A DNA stretch of 64,000 nt from the NCBI RefSeq assembly GCF_001269655.1, contig NZ_LHVE01000012.1, forward strand, positions 248,001-312,000. Direction: 5' to 3'. Shown here in pieces: positions 29,290 to 38,632 of the stretch. Each line of letters begins with the position of its first letter. The first letter of the stretch is position 1. A model generated the notes under the pieces. That model had not been told where the DNA came from, searched no databases, and was given only the letters and a program-made list of their open reading frames with translations. The position numbers were made by a program, and so were the translations under genes. The DNA comes from Pseudomonas thivervalensis. Lineage in GTDB: Bacteria; Pseudomonadota; Gammaproteobacteria; Pseudomonadales; Pseudomonadaceae.

Positions 29290-30666
29290 ATGACAACACC
29301 TCGTTCGAAAAAGGCTCTTTTCATCGGCCTGCCCCTGGCCCTGGCCCTGGCGTTGGCCGTAGGTGCTGGCGTCGCGGCTTGGGACCATTGGTGGCGGGAC
29401 AACCCCGGCTACCCGGTCAAAGTGATGAAGGAGGCCAGGGAGTTGCACGAACGCTTGCTGTCCTTCGACAGCCACATCACCGTGCCGCTGGATTTCGGCA
29501 CCGCCGGCAATGAAGCCGACAAGGACGGCAGCGGCCAGTTCGACCTGGTGAAAGCCAATCGCGGCCATCTCTCTGGCGCCGCGCTGACGATCTTCGGCTG
29601 GCCCGAGCTGTGGAACGGCCCCAACGCGCCGCACAAGCCCACCGCCGGTTTTGTCGAAGAAGCACGCAACCAGCAGGAAGTGCGCTACAAGATCATCACC
29701 GGCCTGGTCCGGGACTTTCCCAACCAGGTCGCCATCGCCTACACCCCAGATGATTTCCGTCGCCTGCACGGCGAAGGCAAGTTCGCGATCTTCATCAGCA
29801 TGCTCAACGCCTATCCCCTCGGCCACGACCTGAGCCTGCTGGACCTGTGGACGGCGCGGGGCATGCGCATGTTCGGCTTCAGCTACATCGGTAACAACGA
29901 CTGGGCCGACTCCTCCCGTCCGCTGCCGTTCTTCAACGACTCGCCCGACGCCCTCGGCGGCCTGTCGGACATCGGCAAGCAAGCGGTGACGCGCCTGAAC
30001 GACCTGGGCGTGATCATCGACGTGTCGCAGATGTCGACCCAGGCCCTGGAGCAAGTCGCGCAACTGAGCCGCACGCCACTGGTGGCCTCCCATTCGGCGC
30101 CACGGGCGATGGTCGACATTCCGCGCAACCTCAGCGACAAGGAAATGCAACTGATCAAGGCCAGTGGCGGCGTAGTACAGATCGTCGGCTTCTCCCAGTA
30201 CCTGCGCCCGCTGACGCAAAAGACCCAGGACAAGCTCAACGCCCTGCGCGAACGCTTCGACCTGCCGCCGCTGCCCAACCTGGCGATGGCGCTGATGCCC
30301 GGCGATCCGATCATCGCCGCGTGGCCGGAACAGAAGTTCGGCGAATACGCCGGCCAGCTCTACGGCATCCTCGAAGAGGAACCCAAGGCCAGCCTCAAGG
30401 ACCTGGGCGACGCCATCGACTACACGGTGCGCAAGATCGGCATCGACCACGTCGGCATCAGTTCGGACTTCAACGAAGGCGGCGGTGTGAAAGGCTGGGA
30501 GAACGTCGGCGACATCCGCAACGTCACCGCCGAACTGCTGACCCGCGGCTACTCCGAAGCCGACATCGCCAAACTGTGGGGCGGCAATTTCCTGCGGGTC
30601 TGGGACCAGGTCCAGAAAGCCGCCCGCCCCGCCCTCGCCTCGACCCAGAAGGCGGTCCAGCCATGA
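29290..30666 (+). CDS. pvdM: Pyoverdine maturation dipeptidase-family protein PvdM
   Basis: A 458-residue protein of the renal-dipeptidase (M19) family with an N-terminal membrane anchor or signal (about residues 9-30). Family landmarks include SFDSHITVPLDFG near residues 59-71, FGFSYIGNNDWADSS, PLVASHSAPRAM and VGISSDFNEGGGVKGWENV. PvdM is required in the periplasm for maturation after PvdP; its precise reaction is less certain than its requirement. The stop overlaps the start of pvdN by the ATGA arrangement, so translation of the two is coupled. Confidence 0.94.
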   Translation: MTTPRSKKALFIGLPLALALALAVGAGVAAWDHWWRDNPGYPVKVMKEARELHERLLSFDSHITVPLDFGTAGNEADKDGSGQFDLVKANRGHLSGAALTIFGWPELWNGPNAPHKPTAGFVEEARNQQEVRYKIITGLVRDFPNQVAIAYTPDDFRRLHGEGKFAIFISMLNAYPLGHDLSLLDLWTARGMRMFGFSYIGNNDWADSSRPLPFFNDSPDALGGLSDIGKQAVTRLNDLGVIIDVSQMSTQALEQVAQLSRTPLVASHSAPRAMVDIPRNLSDKEMQLIKASGGVVQIVGFSQYLRPLTQKTQDKLNALRERFDLPPLPNLAMALMPGDPIIAAWPEQKFGEYAGQLYGILEEEPKASLKDLGDAIDYTVRKIGIDHVGISSDFNEGGGVKGWENVGDIRNVTAELLTRGYSEADIAKLWGGNFLRVWDQVQKAARPALASTQKAVQP

Positions 30667-31943
30667 ATGAGCGTCGCACGTTCCTGAAGCAGGCCGGGAT
30701 CCTCGCCGCCGGCCTGCCGCTTGTTGCCAGCCTGCCCGCCACGGCCAGCGCCGATCCCCTGCCACCGCTGCCCAAGGACAAATGGGCGCAGTTGCGCTCG
30801 TTGTTCAACCAGGACCCGGACTACCTGCATTTCTCCAATTTCCTGGTCACCACCCACCCGCGCCCGGTGCGCGAGGCCATCGAAAAGCACCGCGCAGCCC
30901 TGGACAAGAACCCGGGGCTGTTGATGGACTGGGACCTGGGGGTCACCGAAGAGCGCGAGGAAAACGTCCGTACCTGGGCCGGCCGCTACCTGCAAGCGAG
31001 CCCGAAGCAGATCGCCCTCACCGGCAGCACCACCGAAGGCCTCTCGATGATCTACGGCGGCGTCCACGTGGCGGCCGACCAGGAAATCCTCACCACCGCC
31101 CACGAACACTACGCCACCCACACCATTCTCGACCTGCGCACCCAAAGGACGGGAACACGAGTGCGCAAGATCAAGCTGTTCGAAAACGCCCACGACGCCA
31201 GCCACGAACAGATCCTCACGGCCATCGACCGCAACATCCGCCCCGAAACCCGCGTGCTGGGCATGACCTGGGTGCACTCGGGCAGCGGCGTGAAGTTGCC
31301 GGTCGACAAGATCGGCGCCCTGGTGGACAAGCACAACCAGGGCCGCAGCGACGAACAGCGGATCATTTACGTGGTGGACGGCGTGCACGGTTTCGGCGTC
31401 GAAGACCTCAGTTTCCCCGCCATGAATTGCGACTTTTTCATCGCCGGCACCCACAAGTGGATGTTCGGCCCACGCGGCACCGGCCTGGTGTGCAGCCGCA
31501 GCGAAGAGCTCAAGTACGTCACGCCGATCATTCCAACGTTCTCCGAGGCCACGGCGTTTTCCACCGTCATGACCCCGGGGGGCTACCACGCCTTCGAGCA
31601 TCGCTGGGCAGCCGACGAGGCGTTCAAGTTGCACCTGCAACTGGGCAAGGCCGAGGTGCAGGCGCGCATCCATGCCCTCAACAGCTACTTGAAGAAACAG
31701 CTGCTGGCACAACCGCAGATCGAACTGGTCACCCCGCTGAGCCCGGACCTGTCCGCCGGTTTCACCTTCTTCCGGGTCAAGGGCCGCGACAGCGATGAGG
31801 TCGCCGCTTACCTGATGAAAAACCGCGTGGTCGCCGACGCCGTGCATCGCGACGCGGGACCGGTGGTCCGGACCGCGCCGGGGCTGCTCAACACCGAAGC
31901 CGAGATCGATCGCTTCATGGGGTTGCTGGGCAAGACACTCTGA
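30663..31943 (+). CDS. pvdN: PLP-dependent periplasmic enzyme PvdN
   Basis: A 426-residue fold-type-I PLP enzyme (class V aminotransferase/cysteine-desulphurase-like). It has a twin-arginine signal (NERRTFLKQAGILAAGLPL) for export as a folded protein. The Schiff-base lysine is K265 in FIAGTHKWMFGPRGTG, and the cofactor Asp is in YVVDGVHGFG. PvdN converts the glutamate side chain on the chromophore, giving the succinamide form in PAO1. The start at 30663 overlaps the pvdM stop; the frame is open upstream, but only as a shadow in pvdM. It is followed by pvdO 23 bases later. Confidence 0.94.
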   Translation: MNERRTFLKQAGILAAGLPLVASLPATASADPLPPLPKDKWAQLRSLFNQDPDYLHFSNFLVTTHPRPVREAIEKHRAALDKNPGLLMDWDLGVTEEREENVRTWAGRYLQASPKQIALTGSTTEGLSMIYGGVHVAADQEILTTAHEHYATHTILDLRTQRTGTRVRKIKLFENAHDASHEQILTAIDRNIRPETRVLGMTWVHSGSGVKLPVDKIGALVDKHNQGRSDEQRIIYVVDGVHGFGVEDLSFPAMNCDFFIAGTHKWMFGPRGTGLVCSRSEELKYVTPIIPTFSEATAFSTVMTPGGYHAFEHRWAADEAFKLHLQLGKAEVQARIHALNSYLKKQLLAQPQIELVTPLSPDLSAGFTFFRVKGRDSDEVAAYLMKNRVVADAVHRDAGPVVRTAPGLLNTEAEIDRFMGLLGKTL

Positions 31944-31966
31944 ACCTGACTGATCGAGAGAGATGG

Positions 31967-32842
31967 ATGAACAGTTTTTCGCTGAAGCTATTCCCGGCAC
32001 TGGCCCTCACCGCCCTGCTGCCCTCCGGCGCCGAGGCGTCGCAACCGGGCCAGGTCTTTCGCGACTGCAAGGACTGCCCGGAAATGGTCGTGCTGCCCAC
32101 CGGCACCTTCCAGATGGGCACCCCGGACGACGAAGTGGGACGCGAGCCCGACGAAGGCCCGCTGCACCCGGTGACGTTTGCCAAGCCGCTGGCGATCAGT
32201 CGTTTCCAGGTGCTCAAGGGCGAATGGTTCGCCTACCTGCGCGACACCGGCTACACGATGCCCGACGGCGATGAGCGCCCCGGTCGGGCGTGCAAGGCCG
32301 GCATCCCGGACTACCAGGGCAGCGACCCGCGCAAGCAGTACACCGACCGACACCCGGCGGTGTGCATGGATTTCGCCGAGGCCAATGCCTACGTGGCGTG
32401 GTTGTCGAAAAAGACTGGCAAACAGTACCGGCTGGTCAGCGAATCCCTACGCGAGTATGCAGCTCGTGGCGGTAGCACCGGGCCGTTCCCCTTCCCGTTC
32501 GATGAAGGCAAGGACTACAGCATCGCCCAGCACGCCAACACCTACGGCGCGGCCGACGGCTACAACTTCACCGCCCCGGCCGGCAGCTTCGCGCCCAACG
32601 CCTTCGGCGTGTACGACATGCACGGCAACATCTACGAATGGACCGCCGATTGCTACAACGAAAACTACGTGGGCGCCCCGAGCGATGGCAGCGCCTGGCT
32701 GACCGGCAAGTGCGAATTCAAGCGCATCCGCGGCAATGATTGGGGCGAAGCGCCGGTGTTCTCCCGCTCCGGCAACCGCAACGCGCTGGTGCCAGGCAAT
32801 CGGGGGGACTGGATTGGTTTTCGGGTGGCGCGGGATATGTAG
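31967..32842 (+). CDS. pvdO: PvdO, formylglycine-generating-enzyme-like pyoverdine maturation protein
   Basis: A 291-residue periplasmic protein with a signal peptide (about residues 1-25) and an FGE-sulphatase domain over most of the rest. Motifs include MVVLPTGTFQMGTPDDE at the domain start, YRLVSESLREYAARGG in the middle, and GVYDMHGNIYEWTADC and NRGDWIGFRVARD at the end. PvdO is needed for the final oxidation of dihydropyoverdine to pyoverdine. It is the last gene of the pvdMNO operon. In PAO1, pvdF follows; here the next feature is a repeat and the pvdE promoter. Confidence 0.95.
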   Translation: MNSFSLKLFPALALTALLPSGAEASQPGQVFRDCKDCPEMVVLPTGTFQMGTPDDEVGREPDEGPLHPVTFAKPLAISRFQVLKGEWFAYLRDTGYTMPDGDERPGRACKAGIPDYQGSDPRKQYTDRHPAVCMDFAEANAYVAWLSKKTGKQYRLVSESLREYAARGGSTGPFPFPFDEGKDYSIAQHANTYGAADGYNFTAPAGSFAPNAFGVYDMHGNIYEWTADCYNENYVGAPSDGSAWLTGKCEFKRIRGNDWGEAPVFSRSGNRNALVPGNRGDWIGFRVARDM

Positions 32843-32871
32843 ATCAACCTGCCACCTGAAAACCCGCTTTT

Positions 32872-32978
32872 GTGGCGAGGGAGCTTGCTCCCGCTGGGCC
32901 GGTCCGACGCTTCGGGCGCAGCGACCCCAAGATTTTGCGGTCGCTGCGCAACCGAGCGGGAGCAAGCTCCCTCGCCAC
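32872..32978. repeat. Paired GTGGCGAGGGAGC-type REP element
   Basis: Outer arms GTGGCGAGGGAGCTTGCTCC and the inverted GGAGCAAGCTCCCTCGCCAC enclose a spacer with GGTCCGACGCTTCGGGCG. It sits between pvdO and the pvdE promoter and may terminate the pvdMNO transcript. Confidence 0.85.
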
Positions 32979-33005
32979 AATAATGTGTATCAGGCAGCTC
33001 CTCGC

Positions 33006-33029
33006 TAAATCCCCTTCCTTCCCAATCGT
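33006..33029 (+). promoter_or_regulatory. PvdS-dependent promoter box of pvdE
   Basis: TAAAT at 33006-33010, 16-base spacer, CGT at 33027-33029, 104 bases before the pvdE start. Confidence 0.85.
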
Positions 33030-33133
33030 TCTACAGGTGGGCGCGCCCCAACCCGGCGCGCCGCCGTCCTCCAGCCTTGCGGTGAATGTCCCGCGATGGC
33101 GTTCGCCCTTTTTCATCTAGCAGGGAAACCTCC

Positions 33134-34783
33134 ATGAGCCAACCAAAACGCGGGGTGATCAATGAATTGTTCACCCTGCTCAAACCCTTCCGGCTGATTG
33201 TCATCGGCGCCATCCTGCTGGGCATGGTCGGTGGCCTGAGCGTGACCGTGCTGCTGGCGACCATCAACAAAGTGCTGCACGCCGAAGGCGGGCTGAGCCA
33301 CACCGTGGTGGGCGTGTTCGCCGGGTTGTGCCTGCTGGCCCTGGTCAGTTCCATCTGTTCCGACATCGGCACCAACTACGTCGGCCAGAAGATCATCGCC
33401 AAGCTGCGCAAGGAGCTGGGGGAAAAAGTGTTGTCGGCACCGATCCAGCAGATCGAACGCTACCGCAGCCATCGCCTGATCCCGGTGCTGACCCACGACG
33501 TCGACACCATCAGCGATTTCGCCTTCGCCTTCGCCCCCCTGGCCATTTCCCTGACCGTCACCCTGGGGTGCATGGGTTACCTGGCGATGCTGTCGTGGCC
33601 GATGTTCCTGATGATGGTCGTGGCGATCGTCATTGGCACCGTGGTGCAGTACATCGCCCGCGGTCGTGGGATCAAGGGTTTCATGGAGGCTCGCGATTCC
33701 GAGGACGAATTGCAGAAGCACTACAACGCCATCGCCGAGGGCGCCAAGGAACTGCGCATCCATCGCCCCCGTCGGCAACGCATGTTCGTCTCGGGCATCG
33801 AGCGCACCGCCGACAAGATCTGTGACACGCAGATCCGCTCGGTGAACATTTTCGTGATCGCCAAGACCTTCGGTTCGATGCTGTTTTTCGTGGTGATTGG
33901 CCTGGCCCTGGCCCTGCAATCGCTGTGGCCGAGCGCCGACAAAGCGGTGATGAGTGGTTTCGTGCTGGTGTTGCTGTACATGAAAGGCCCGCTGGAGCAC
34001 CTGATCGGCACCCTGCCGATCGTCAGCCGCGCGCAGATCGCCTTCCGCCGCATCGCCGAGCTGTCGGAACAGTTCTCTTCGCCGGAACCGCACCTGCTGC
34101 TCAACGACCAGGGCCAGCCGAAAACGCCGGTGCAGACGCTGGAACTGAGCAATGTGGCCTACAGCTTCCCGGCGGTGGAAGGCGCCGCGCCGTTCCGCCT
34201 GGGGCCGGTGAACCTGAAGATCGACCAGGGCGACATCGTGTTCATCGTCGGTGAAAACGGCTGTGGCAAGACCACGCTGATCAAGCTGCTGCTGGGCCTG
34301 TACGCGCCGCAGCAAGGGGAAATCCGCCTCAACGACCACGCCGTGACGGCCGTGACCCGCGACGACTATCGCCAGTTGTTCACGACGATTTTCGCCGACT
34401 ACTACCTGTTCGACGACATCGTTCAGGGCGACACCCATATCCCGGACGACGCCAACCAATACCTGCAACGCCTGGAGATTGCCCACAAGGTCAGCGTGCG
34501 CGACGGCGCCTTCACCACCACCGACCTGTCCACCGGCCAGCGCAAGCGCCTGGCGCTGGTCAATGCGTGGCTGGAAGAACGCCCGGTTCTGGTCTTCGAC
34601 GAATGGGCCGCCGACCAGGACCCGACCTTCCGGCGGATTTTCTACACGGAGTTGCTGCCGGATCTCAAGCGCCTGGGTAAGACCATCATCGTGATTTCCC
34701 ACGACGATCGTTACTTCGACGTGGCCGACCAATTGGTGCGCATGGAAGCCGGCCGCATCATCACCGAACTGCAATCTGCGTAA
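33134..34783 (+). CDS. pvdE: ABC exporter PvdE (pyoverdine precursor export to periplasm)
   Basis: A 549-residue cyclic-peptide-type ABC exporter with six transmembrane helices in the first 330 residues and a C-terminal ATPase. Walker A is GENGCGKTT, the signature is LSTGQRKRLALV and Walker B is RPVLVFDEWAADQDP. It moves acylated ferribactin from cytoplasm to periplasm, where PvdP, PvdO, PvdN and PvdM act. The start at 33134 is chosen because it gives 549 residues, the length I recall for PAO1 PvdE, and follows a GGGAAACC site. An ATG at 33086 in frame would add a charged tail. It has its own PvdS box. Confidence 0.95.
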   Translation: MSQPKRGVINELFTLLKPFRLIVIGAILLGMVGGLSVTVLLATINKVLHAEGGLSHTVVGVFAGLCLLALVSSICSDIGTNYVGQKIIAKLRKELGEKVLSAPIQQIERYRSHRLIPVLTHDVDTISDFAFAFAPLAISLTVTLGCMGYLAMLSWPMFLMMVVAIVIGTVVQYIARGRGIKGFMEARDSEDELQKHYNAIAEGAKELRIHRPRRQRMFVSGIERTADKICDTQIRSVNIFVIAKTFGSMLFFVVIGLALALQSLWPSADKAVMSGFVLVLLYMKGPLEHLIGTLPIVSRAQIAFRRIAELSEQFSSPEPHLLLNDQGQPKTPVQTLELSNVAYSFPAVEGAAPFRLGPVNLKIDQGDIVFIVGENGCGKTTLIKLLLGLYAPQQGEIRLNDHAVTAVTRDDYRQLFTTIFADYYLFDDIVQGDTHIPDDANQYLQRLEIAHKVSVRDGAFTTTDLSTGQRKRLALVNAWLEERPVLVFDEWAADQDPTFRRIFYTELLPDLKRLGKTIIVISHDDRYFDVADQLVRMEAGRIITELQSA

Positions 34784-34886
34784 ATAATCACGATTCTCAT
34801 TCTGGTTTTTCTTGGGTCGTGCGTCCTAATTAAGAATTGATCACAACTACACCCTATTAAAACTAAAACCTGCAAGAGTGAAACAC
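34784..34886 (+). promoter_or_regulatory. Upstream region of fpvA (expected FpvI-dependent promoter)
   Basis: This 103-base A/T-rich gap should hold the fpvA promoter. There is a TAAAT at the pvdE stop, but CGT is absent 16 or 17 bases later, so it is not a PvdS box. By analogy with PAO1, FpvI should act here. I cannot define its -35 and -10 elements by eye. Confidence 0.4.
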
Positions 34887-37337
34887 ATGCCAGCAACTCC
34901 GGGGATTCCACGTTTTACCAAGGCACTGATCATGCGCCGCCTGCTGCAACCAGGCTTCAGCGCCACCGCGTTCAGCCTGGCACTGGCCATGCCGTTCAGC
35001 GCACAGGTCCAGGCACAGGAAGTCGATCTCAACATTCCGGCGCAGTCGCTGGCGAGTGCCCTGCAGGCGTTGAGCAATCAATCGAACATGCAAGTGCTCT
35101 ACAGCGCCGATGATGTCCAGGGCCTGCGCAGCCAGCCGGTGAGCGGCCGGTTGTCGCCGGCGCAAGCGCTGTCGCAGATGCTGGTGGGGACCGGCGTCAT
35201 GTTCACCATCCAGGGCAACACGGCCAGCGTGCGCGCCAGGACGGCGGGTGATTCGCTGGAACTGGGCGCCACGACCATCACCGGTAAATCCGCGGAGTCC
35301 GCCTATGGCCCGGTGGACGGCTATGTCGCCACCCGCAGCGCCACCGGCACCAAGACCGACACACCGATCCTCGAGATCCCGCAGACCATCAACGTGGTCA
35401 CCGCCGACCAGATCGCAACCCAGGGCGCACGCAACCTGACCCAGGCCCTGCGCTACACGCCGGGCCTGAACACCGGCGGCTTCACCGACCGCAACGCCAT
35501 CGCCGACGAAATCACCAGCCGCGGTTTCTCGCCAACCCCGTTGTACCTCGACGGTGCCTACCTGCCCTATGCCGGCAGCCTGGGTGGCGCGCCGCAAATC
35601 GACCCGTACACCCTGGAGCGCATCGAAGTGCTCAAGGGCCCCTCGTCGGTGCTGTATGGGCAGAACCAGCCCGGCGGCCTGATCAACATGGTCTCCAAGC
35701 GCCCGACCACTGAACAGCGCAGCCAGATCAAACTGGGCGCGGGCAGCTACAACCGGGTCAACGGCGCGTTCGACACCAGCGGCCCGATCGACGACCAGAA
35801 GGAATTCAGCTATCGCGTCATCGGCGTGGCGAAAAAAGGCAACCAACAGGTCGATCACACCCACAGCGAACGCATGCTGCTGGCACCGAGCCTGACCTGG
35901 GCGCCCAACGAAGACACCTCGCTGACCGTGCTGGCGCAGATCCAGAAGGACGACGGCCTGGAAGACTACCAGGCGCTGCCGCGGATCGGCTCCCTGGAGC
36001 GCGGCCCCAACGGCCAGCGGATCGACCGGGACTTTTTCTCCGGCGACACGCGGTGGAACGACTACAAGCGTGACCAGTTCATCCTCGGTTACGACTTCAG
36101 CCACAACCTCACCGACGACCTGAAATTCCGTTCCACTGCCCGTTACACCGATGTGCGTGACCAGTACAAAGGCTTCTACCTGCGCAGTTTCGTCACCACC
36201 GGTGGCGTGACCGACCAGACCCAGGCCAACCGCGTAAAACTCGACTGGCGCCAGCACAACACCGCCTATACCGTCGATAACAACGTGGAATACAAATTCA
36301 ACACCGGCGCCTTGGAACACACCACCCTGGCGGGCGTGGACTATCGCCATTTCAACCGCAAGTACGACGGTTACAACGCCTACAACGTTGTTCCGATCAA
36401 CCTGTACGGCAATAACAACAACTACGACACCGGCAGCGTGACCCCGACGCTGGACACCCAATGGGACAACACCGTGCGCCAGACCGGCGTCTACGTGCAG
36501 GACCAGATCAAGCTGGACAAGTGGATCCTGACCGTGGGTGGCCGCCAGGACTGGGCCGAAGTGGACAACAAGGACCTGCTGGCGGGCACCGTCTCCTCGT
36601 TGCGTGACAACAAGTTCACCGGCCGGATCGGCCTGACCTATGTCACCGACTTCGGCCTGGCACCCTATATCAGCTACTCCGAGTCCTTCCTGCCGACCGT
36701 GGGCACCGACGCTGCTGGCGAGTCGTTCAAGCCAACCGAAGGCGAGCAGTACGAAGTGGGTGTGAAGTACCAGCCGTTCGACAAGACGATGATTACCGCC
36801 TCGGTGTTCCAGATCAAACAGAAGAACCTGGTCACCGCCGACCCCTCCGATCCGCAGAACTCGATCCAGTCGGGCCAGGTGCGTTCACGGGGCGTTGAGC
36901 TGGAAGTCAAATCCACGGTCGACAACATTGACGTGATGGCCGCCGCCACCTACCTCGACTCGTTCTACACCAAGGACAACTACGGCAACGAGGACAACCG
37001 CAGCGAGCAACAGGCACCGTTCTCCGCCACGCTGTGGGTCGACTACCACTTCACCCAGGCCGTCCTCAACGGCCTGACCTTCGGCGCAGGTGCCCGCCAC
37101 ACCGGCCGCAAGCCGGGCGACGCGGCCAACTCGTTCGACGTACCGGCCTTCACCGTGTTCGACACCACCATCAGCTATGACATGGGCAAAGCCAGCTCGA
37201 GCCTGCGTGGCGTCACCACCAGCCTGAACGTGCAGAACGTCTTCGACCGCGAGTACGTGTCCCACTGCAACTACTCGTTCGGCTGCTACTACGGCCAGGA
37301 ACGCGTGGCCTCGCTGGACGTGACCTACGACTTCTAA
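34887..37337 (+). CDS. fpvA: FpvA-type ferripyoverdine TonB-dependent receptor with signalling domain
   Basis: An 816-residue outer-membrane receptor. A long signal region ends at AQVQAQE (about residue 44). The STN signalling domain runs from about 47 to 120 (VDLNIPAQSLASALQALSNQSNMQVLYSADDVQG). The plug (LEIPQTINVVTADQIATQGARNLTQALRYTPG, then PYTLERIEVLKGPSSVLYGQNQPGGLINMVSKRP) and a 22-strand-type barrel ending in DVTYDF follow. It takes up ferripyoverdine with TonB energy and signals to FpvI (and PvdS) through an anti-sigma factor. I use the ATG at 34887; GTG at 34878 and ATG at 34932 are alternatives. Position between pvdE and the NRPS genes matches PAO1. Confidence 0.93.
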   Translation: MPATPGIPRFTKALIMRRLLQPGFSATAFSLALAMPFSAQVQAQEVDLNIPAQSLASALQALSNQSNMQVLYSADDVQGLRSQPVSGRLSPAQALSQMLVGTGVMFTIQGNTASVRARTAGDSLELGATTITGKSAESAYGPVDGYVATRSATGTKTDTPILEIPQTINVVTADQIATQGARNLTQALRYTPGLNTGGFTDRNAIADEITSRGFSPTPLYLDGAYLPYAGSLGGAPQIDPYTLERIEVLKGPSSVLYGQNQPGGLINMVSKRPTTEQRSQIKLGAGSYNRVNGAFDTSGPIDDQKEFSYRVIGVAKKGNQQVDHTHSERMLLAPSLTWAPNEDTSLTVLAQIQKDDGLEDYQALPRIGSLERGPNGQRIDRDFFSGDTRWNDYKRDQFILGYDFSHNLTDDLKFRSTARYTDVRDQYKGFYLRSFVTTGGVTDQTQANRVKLDWRQHNTAYTVDNNVEYKFNTGALEHTTLAGVDYRHFNRKYDGYNAYNVVPINLYGNNNNYDTGSVTPTLDTQWDNTVRQTGVYVQDQIKLDKWILTVGGRQDWAEVDNKDLLAGTVSSLRDNKFTGRIGLTYVTDFGLAPYISYSESFLPTVGTDAAGESFKPTEGEQYEVGVKYQPFDKTMITASVFQIKQKNLVTADPSDPQNSIQSGQVRSRGVELEVKSTVDNIDVMAAATYLDSFYTKDNYGNEDNRSEQQAPFSATLWVDYHFTQAVLNGLTFGAGARHTGRKPGDAANSFDVPAFTVFDTTISYDMGKASSSLRGVTTSLNVQNVFDREYVSHCNYSFGCYYGQERVASLDVTYDF

Positions 37338-37351
37338 GCAACACCGCACAC

Positions 37352-37380
37352 AAAAAAACCGGGCCTGGCCCGGTTTTTTT
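37352..37380 (+). terminator. Rho-independent terminator of fpvA
   Basis: An ACCGGGC-CTG-GCCCGGT stem-loop is preceded by seven A residues and followed by seven T residues, starting 14 bases after the fpvA stop. The A and T flanks make it potentially bidirectional. Confidence 0.93.
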
Positions 37381-37412
37381 GTGCCTCCCAATAAGGTACA
37401 TGGGCAATACCC

Positions 37413-37501
37413 TGTGGGAGCGAGCCTGCTCGCGATTCGGTGTTTCAGTCACTTCAGACGCCGGCTGCCCCACCGCTTTCGCGAGCAGGCTCGCTCCCAC
37501 A
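37413..37501. repeat. REPIN, 89 nt
   Basis: Facing REP arms TGTGGGAGCGAGCCTGCTCG and its inverted copy lie between the fpvA terminator and the 3' end of the esterase gene. Confidence 0.9.
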
Positions 37502-37605
37502 AGGGATTTGTGGCGTATGCAAATCCTCAGACCACCCAAACACAACTGTGGGAGCAACTGTCTTGGATGGTTTATTTAGCCATCCTTTCCAGGGATCGCG
37601 GCGCT

Positions 37606-38568
37606 TCAGGCGGTCAGTGCAGCCCGCAAGGCTTGGCTCAATTGCGCATACACCTCGTCAATCTCCGGCACCACGCTCTGCAAGCGCAGGTAGTCGTGGA
37701 TCAGGCCGGTGTATTCGATCAGTTCCACGCTCACCCCCTGCTCCTGCAGACGCCGGGCGTAGGCGCGGCCTTCGTCGAGCAGCGGGTCATGGCCGGCCAG
37801 GGCGATCAGGGCTGGGGCCAGGCCTGGGTAACCGGGCGCCAGCAACGGCGAGAAACGCCAGTCCAGGCGATCGGTGGGCTCATTGGCGTAGTGTCGGTAG
37901 AACCACTCAAGGGTTTCGCTCTCCAGCAGATAACCTTCGCCAAACAGCTCGGTGGACGGGCTGCTGGTGGACGCATCGGTCACCGGGTAGCAAAGCAATT
38001 GAAAGCACGGCTGGATCGCCAGGGAGGCGGGCTCCAAGGCCGCTTGCAGCGCCAGCACCGTCGCCAGAGTCGCGCCGACGCTGTCGCCGCCGAACGCCAC
38101 GCGGCTGAGGTCCAGGCCTTCGGCGTGGCCCTGCCGGGCCAGCCAGTCGAGGGCGTCGGCGCCGTCGTTCAGCGGGGTCGGAAAGGTGTGCTCCGGGGCC
38201 AGGCGATAGCCCACCGACAACACCGCGCACGGTGTCCGGGCGCAGAATTCGCGGCAGACGCCATCGTGGGATTCAAGACTGCCGACCACATAACCACCGC
38301 CATGAAAGTACACCAGCACCGGCAGCGCCTGGGCCGCAGCCGTGGCGGGACGGTACAGACGCAGCGCCAACGTCGCGCCGTCACGGGCCGTGAATGAATG
38401 CGCGGCGCACTGCACATCCGCCGGAGCGTTCCAGCGCAATTGCCCAGTGGTGCGCTCGAACGCCTCACGGGCCTGGGCCGGCGTCGACAGGTGAAACGGC
38501 CCGGGGCCCTCGGCCTGGCTTTCTTCGGCCAGGTCGAGGAAGGCATTGAGTTCCGGATGCAGCGACAT
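37606..38568 (-). CDS. Alpha/beta hydrolase of the hormone-sensitive-lipase (esterase) family
   Basis: A 320-residue esterase. The oxyanion motif is HGGG (residues 89-92). The nucleophile elbow is GGDSVGA, with S163; the likely acid is D261 in AGHDPLLDEG and the His is H291 in GLIHDYL. This is a full catalytic triad of the HSL/arylacetamide-deacetylase group. No signal peptide is seen. It is on the NRPS strand directly downstream of the pvdD-position gene, from which it is separated by a repeat, and it is not in this slot in PAO1. A role in pyoverdine release or hydrolysis is possible but unproven. The start at 38568 has AAGGAA upstream; a longer frame runs through the repeat. Confidence 0.85.
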   Translation of the reverse strand: MSLHPELNAFLDLAEESQAEGPGPFHLSTPAQAREAFERTTGQLRWNAPADVQCAAHSFTARDGATLALRLYRPATAAAQALPVLVYFHGGGYVVGSLESHDGVCREFCARTPCAVLSVGYRLAPEHTFPTPLNDGADALDWLARQGHAEGLDLSRVAFGGDSVGATLATVLALQAALEPASLAIQPCFQLLCYPVTDASTSSPSTELFGEGYLLESETLEWFYRHYANEPTDRLDWRFSPLLAPGYPGLAPALIALAGHDPLLDEGRAYARRLQEQGVSVELIEYTGLIHDYLRLQSVVPEIDEVYAQLSQALRAALTA

Positions 38569-38632
38569 CGCAGGGGTTCCTTGTGAAAAACCATGGGTAA
38601 AAGATGAGCCACTCAGGCTCATGCAAAACCCT

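Noticed and set aside
34789..34815. TAAAT at the pvdE stop as a PvdS box for fpvA
   Set aside because: CGT is not found 16 or 17 bases downstream, unlike the five accepted boxes.
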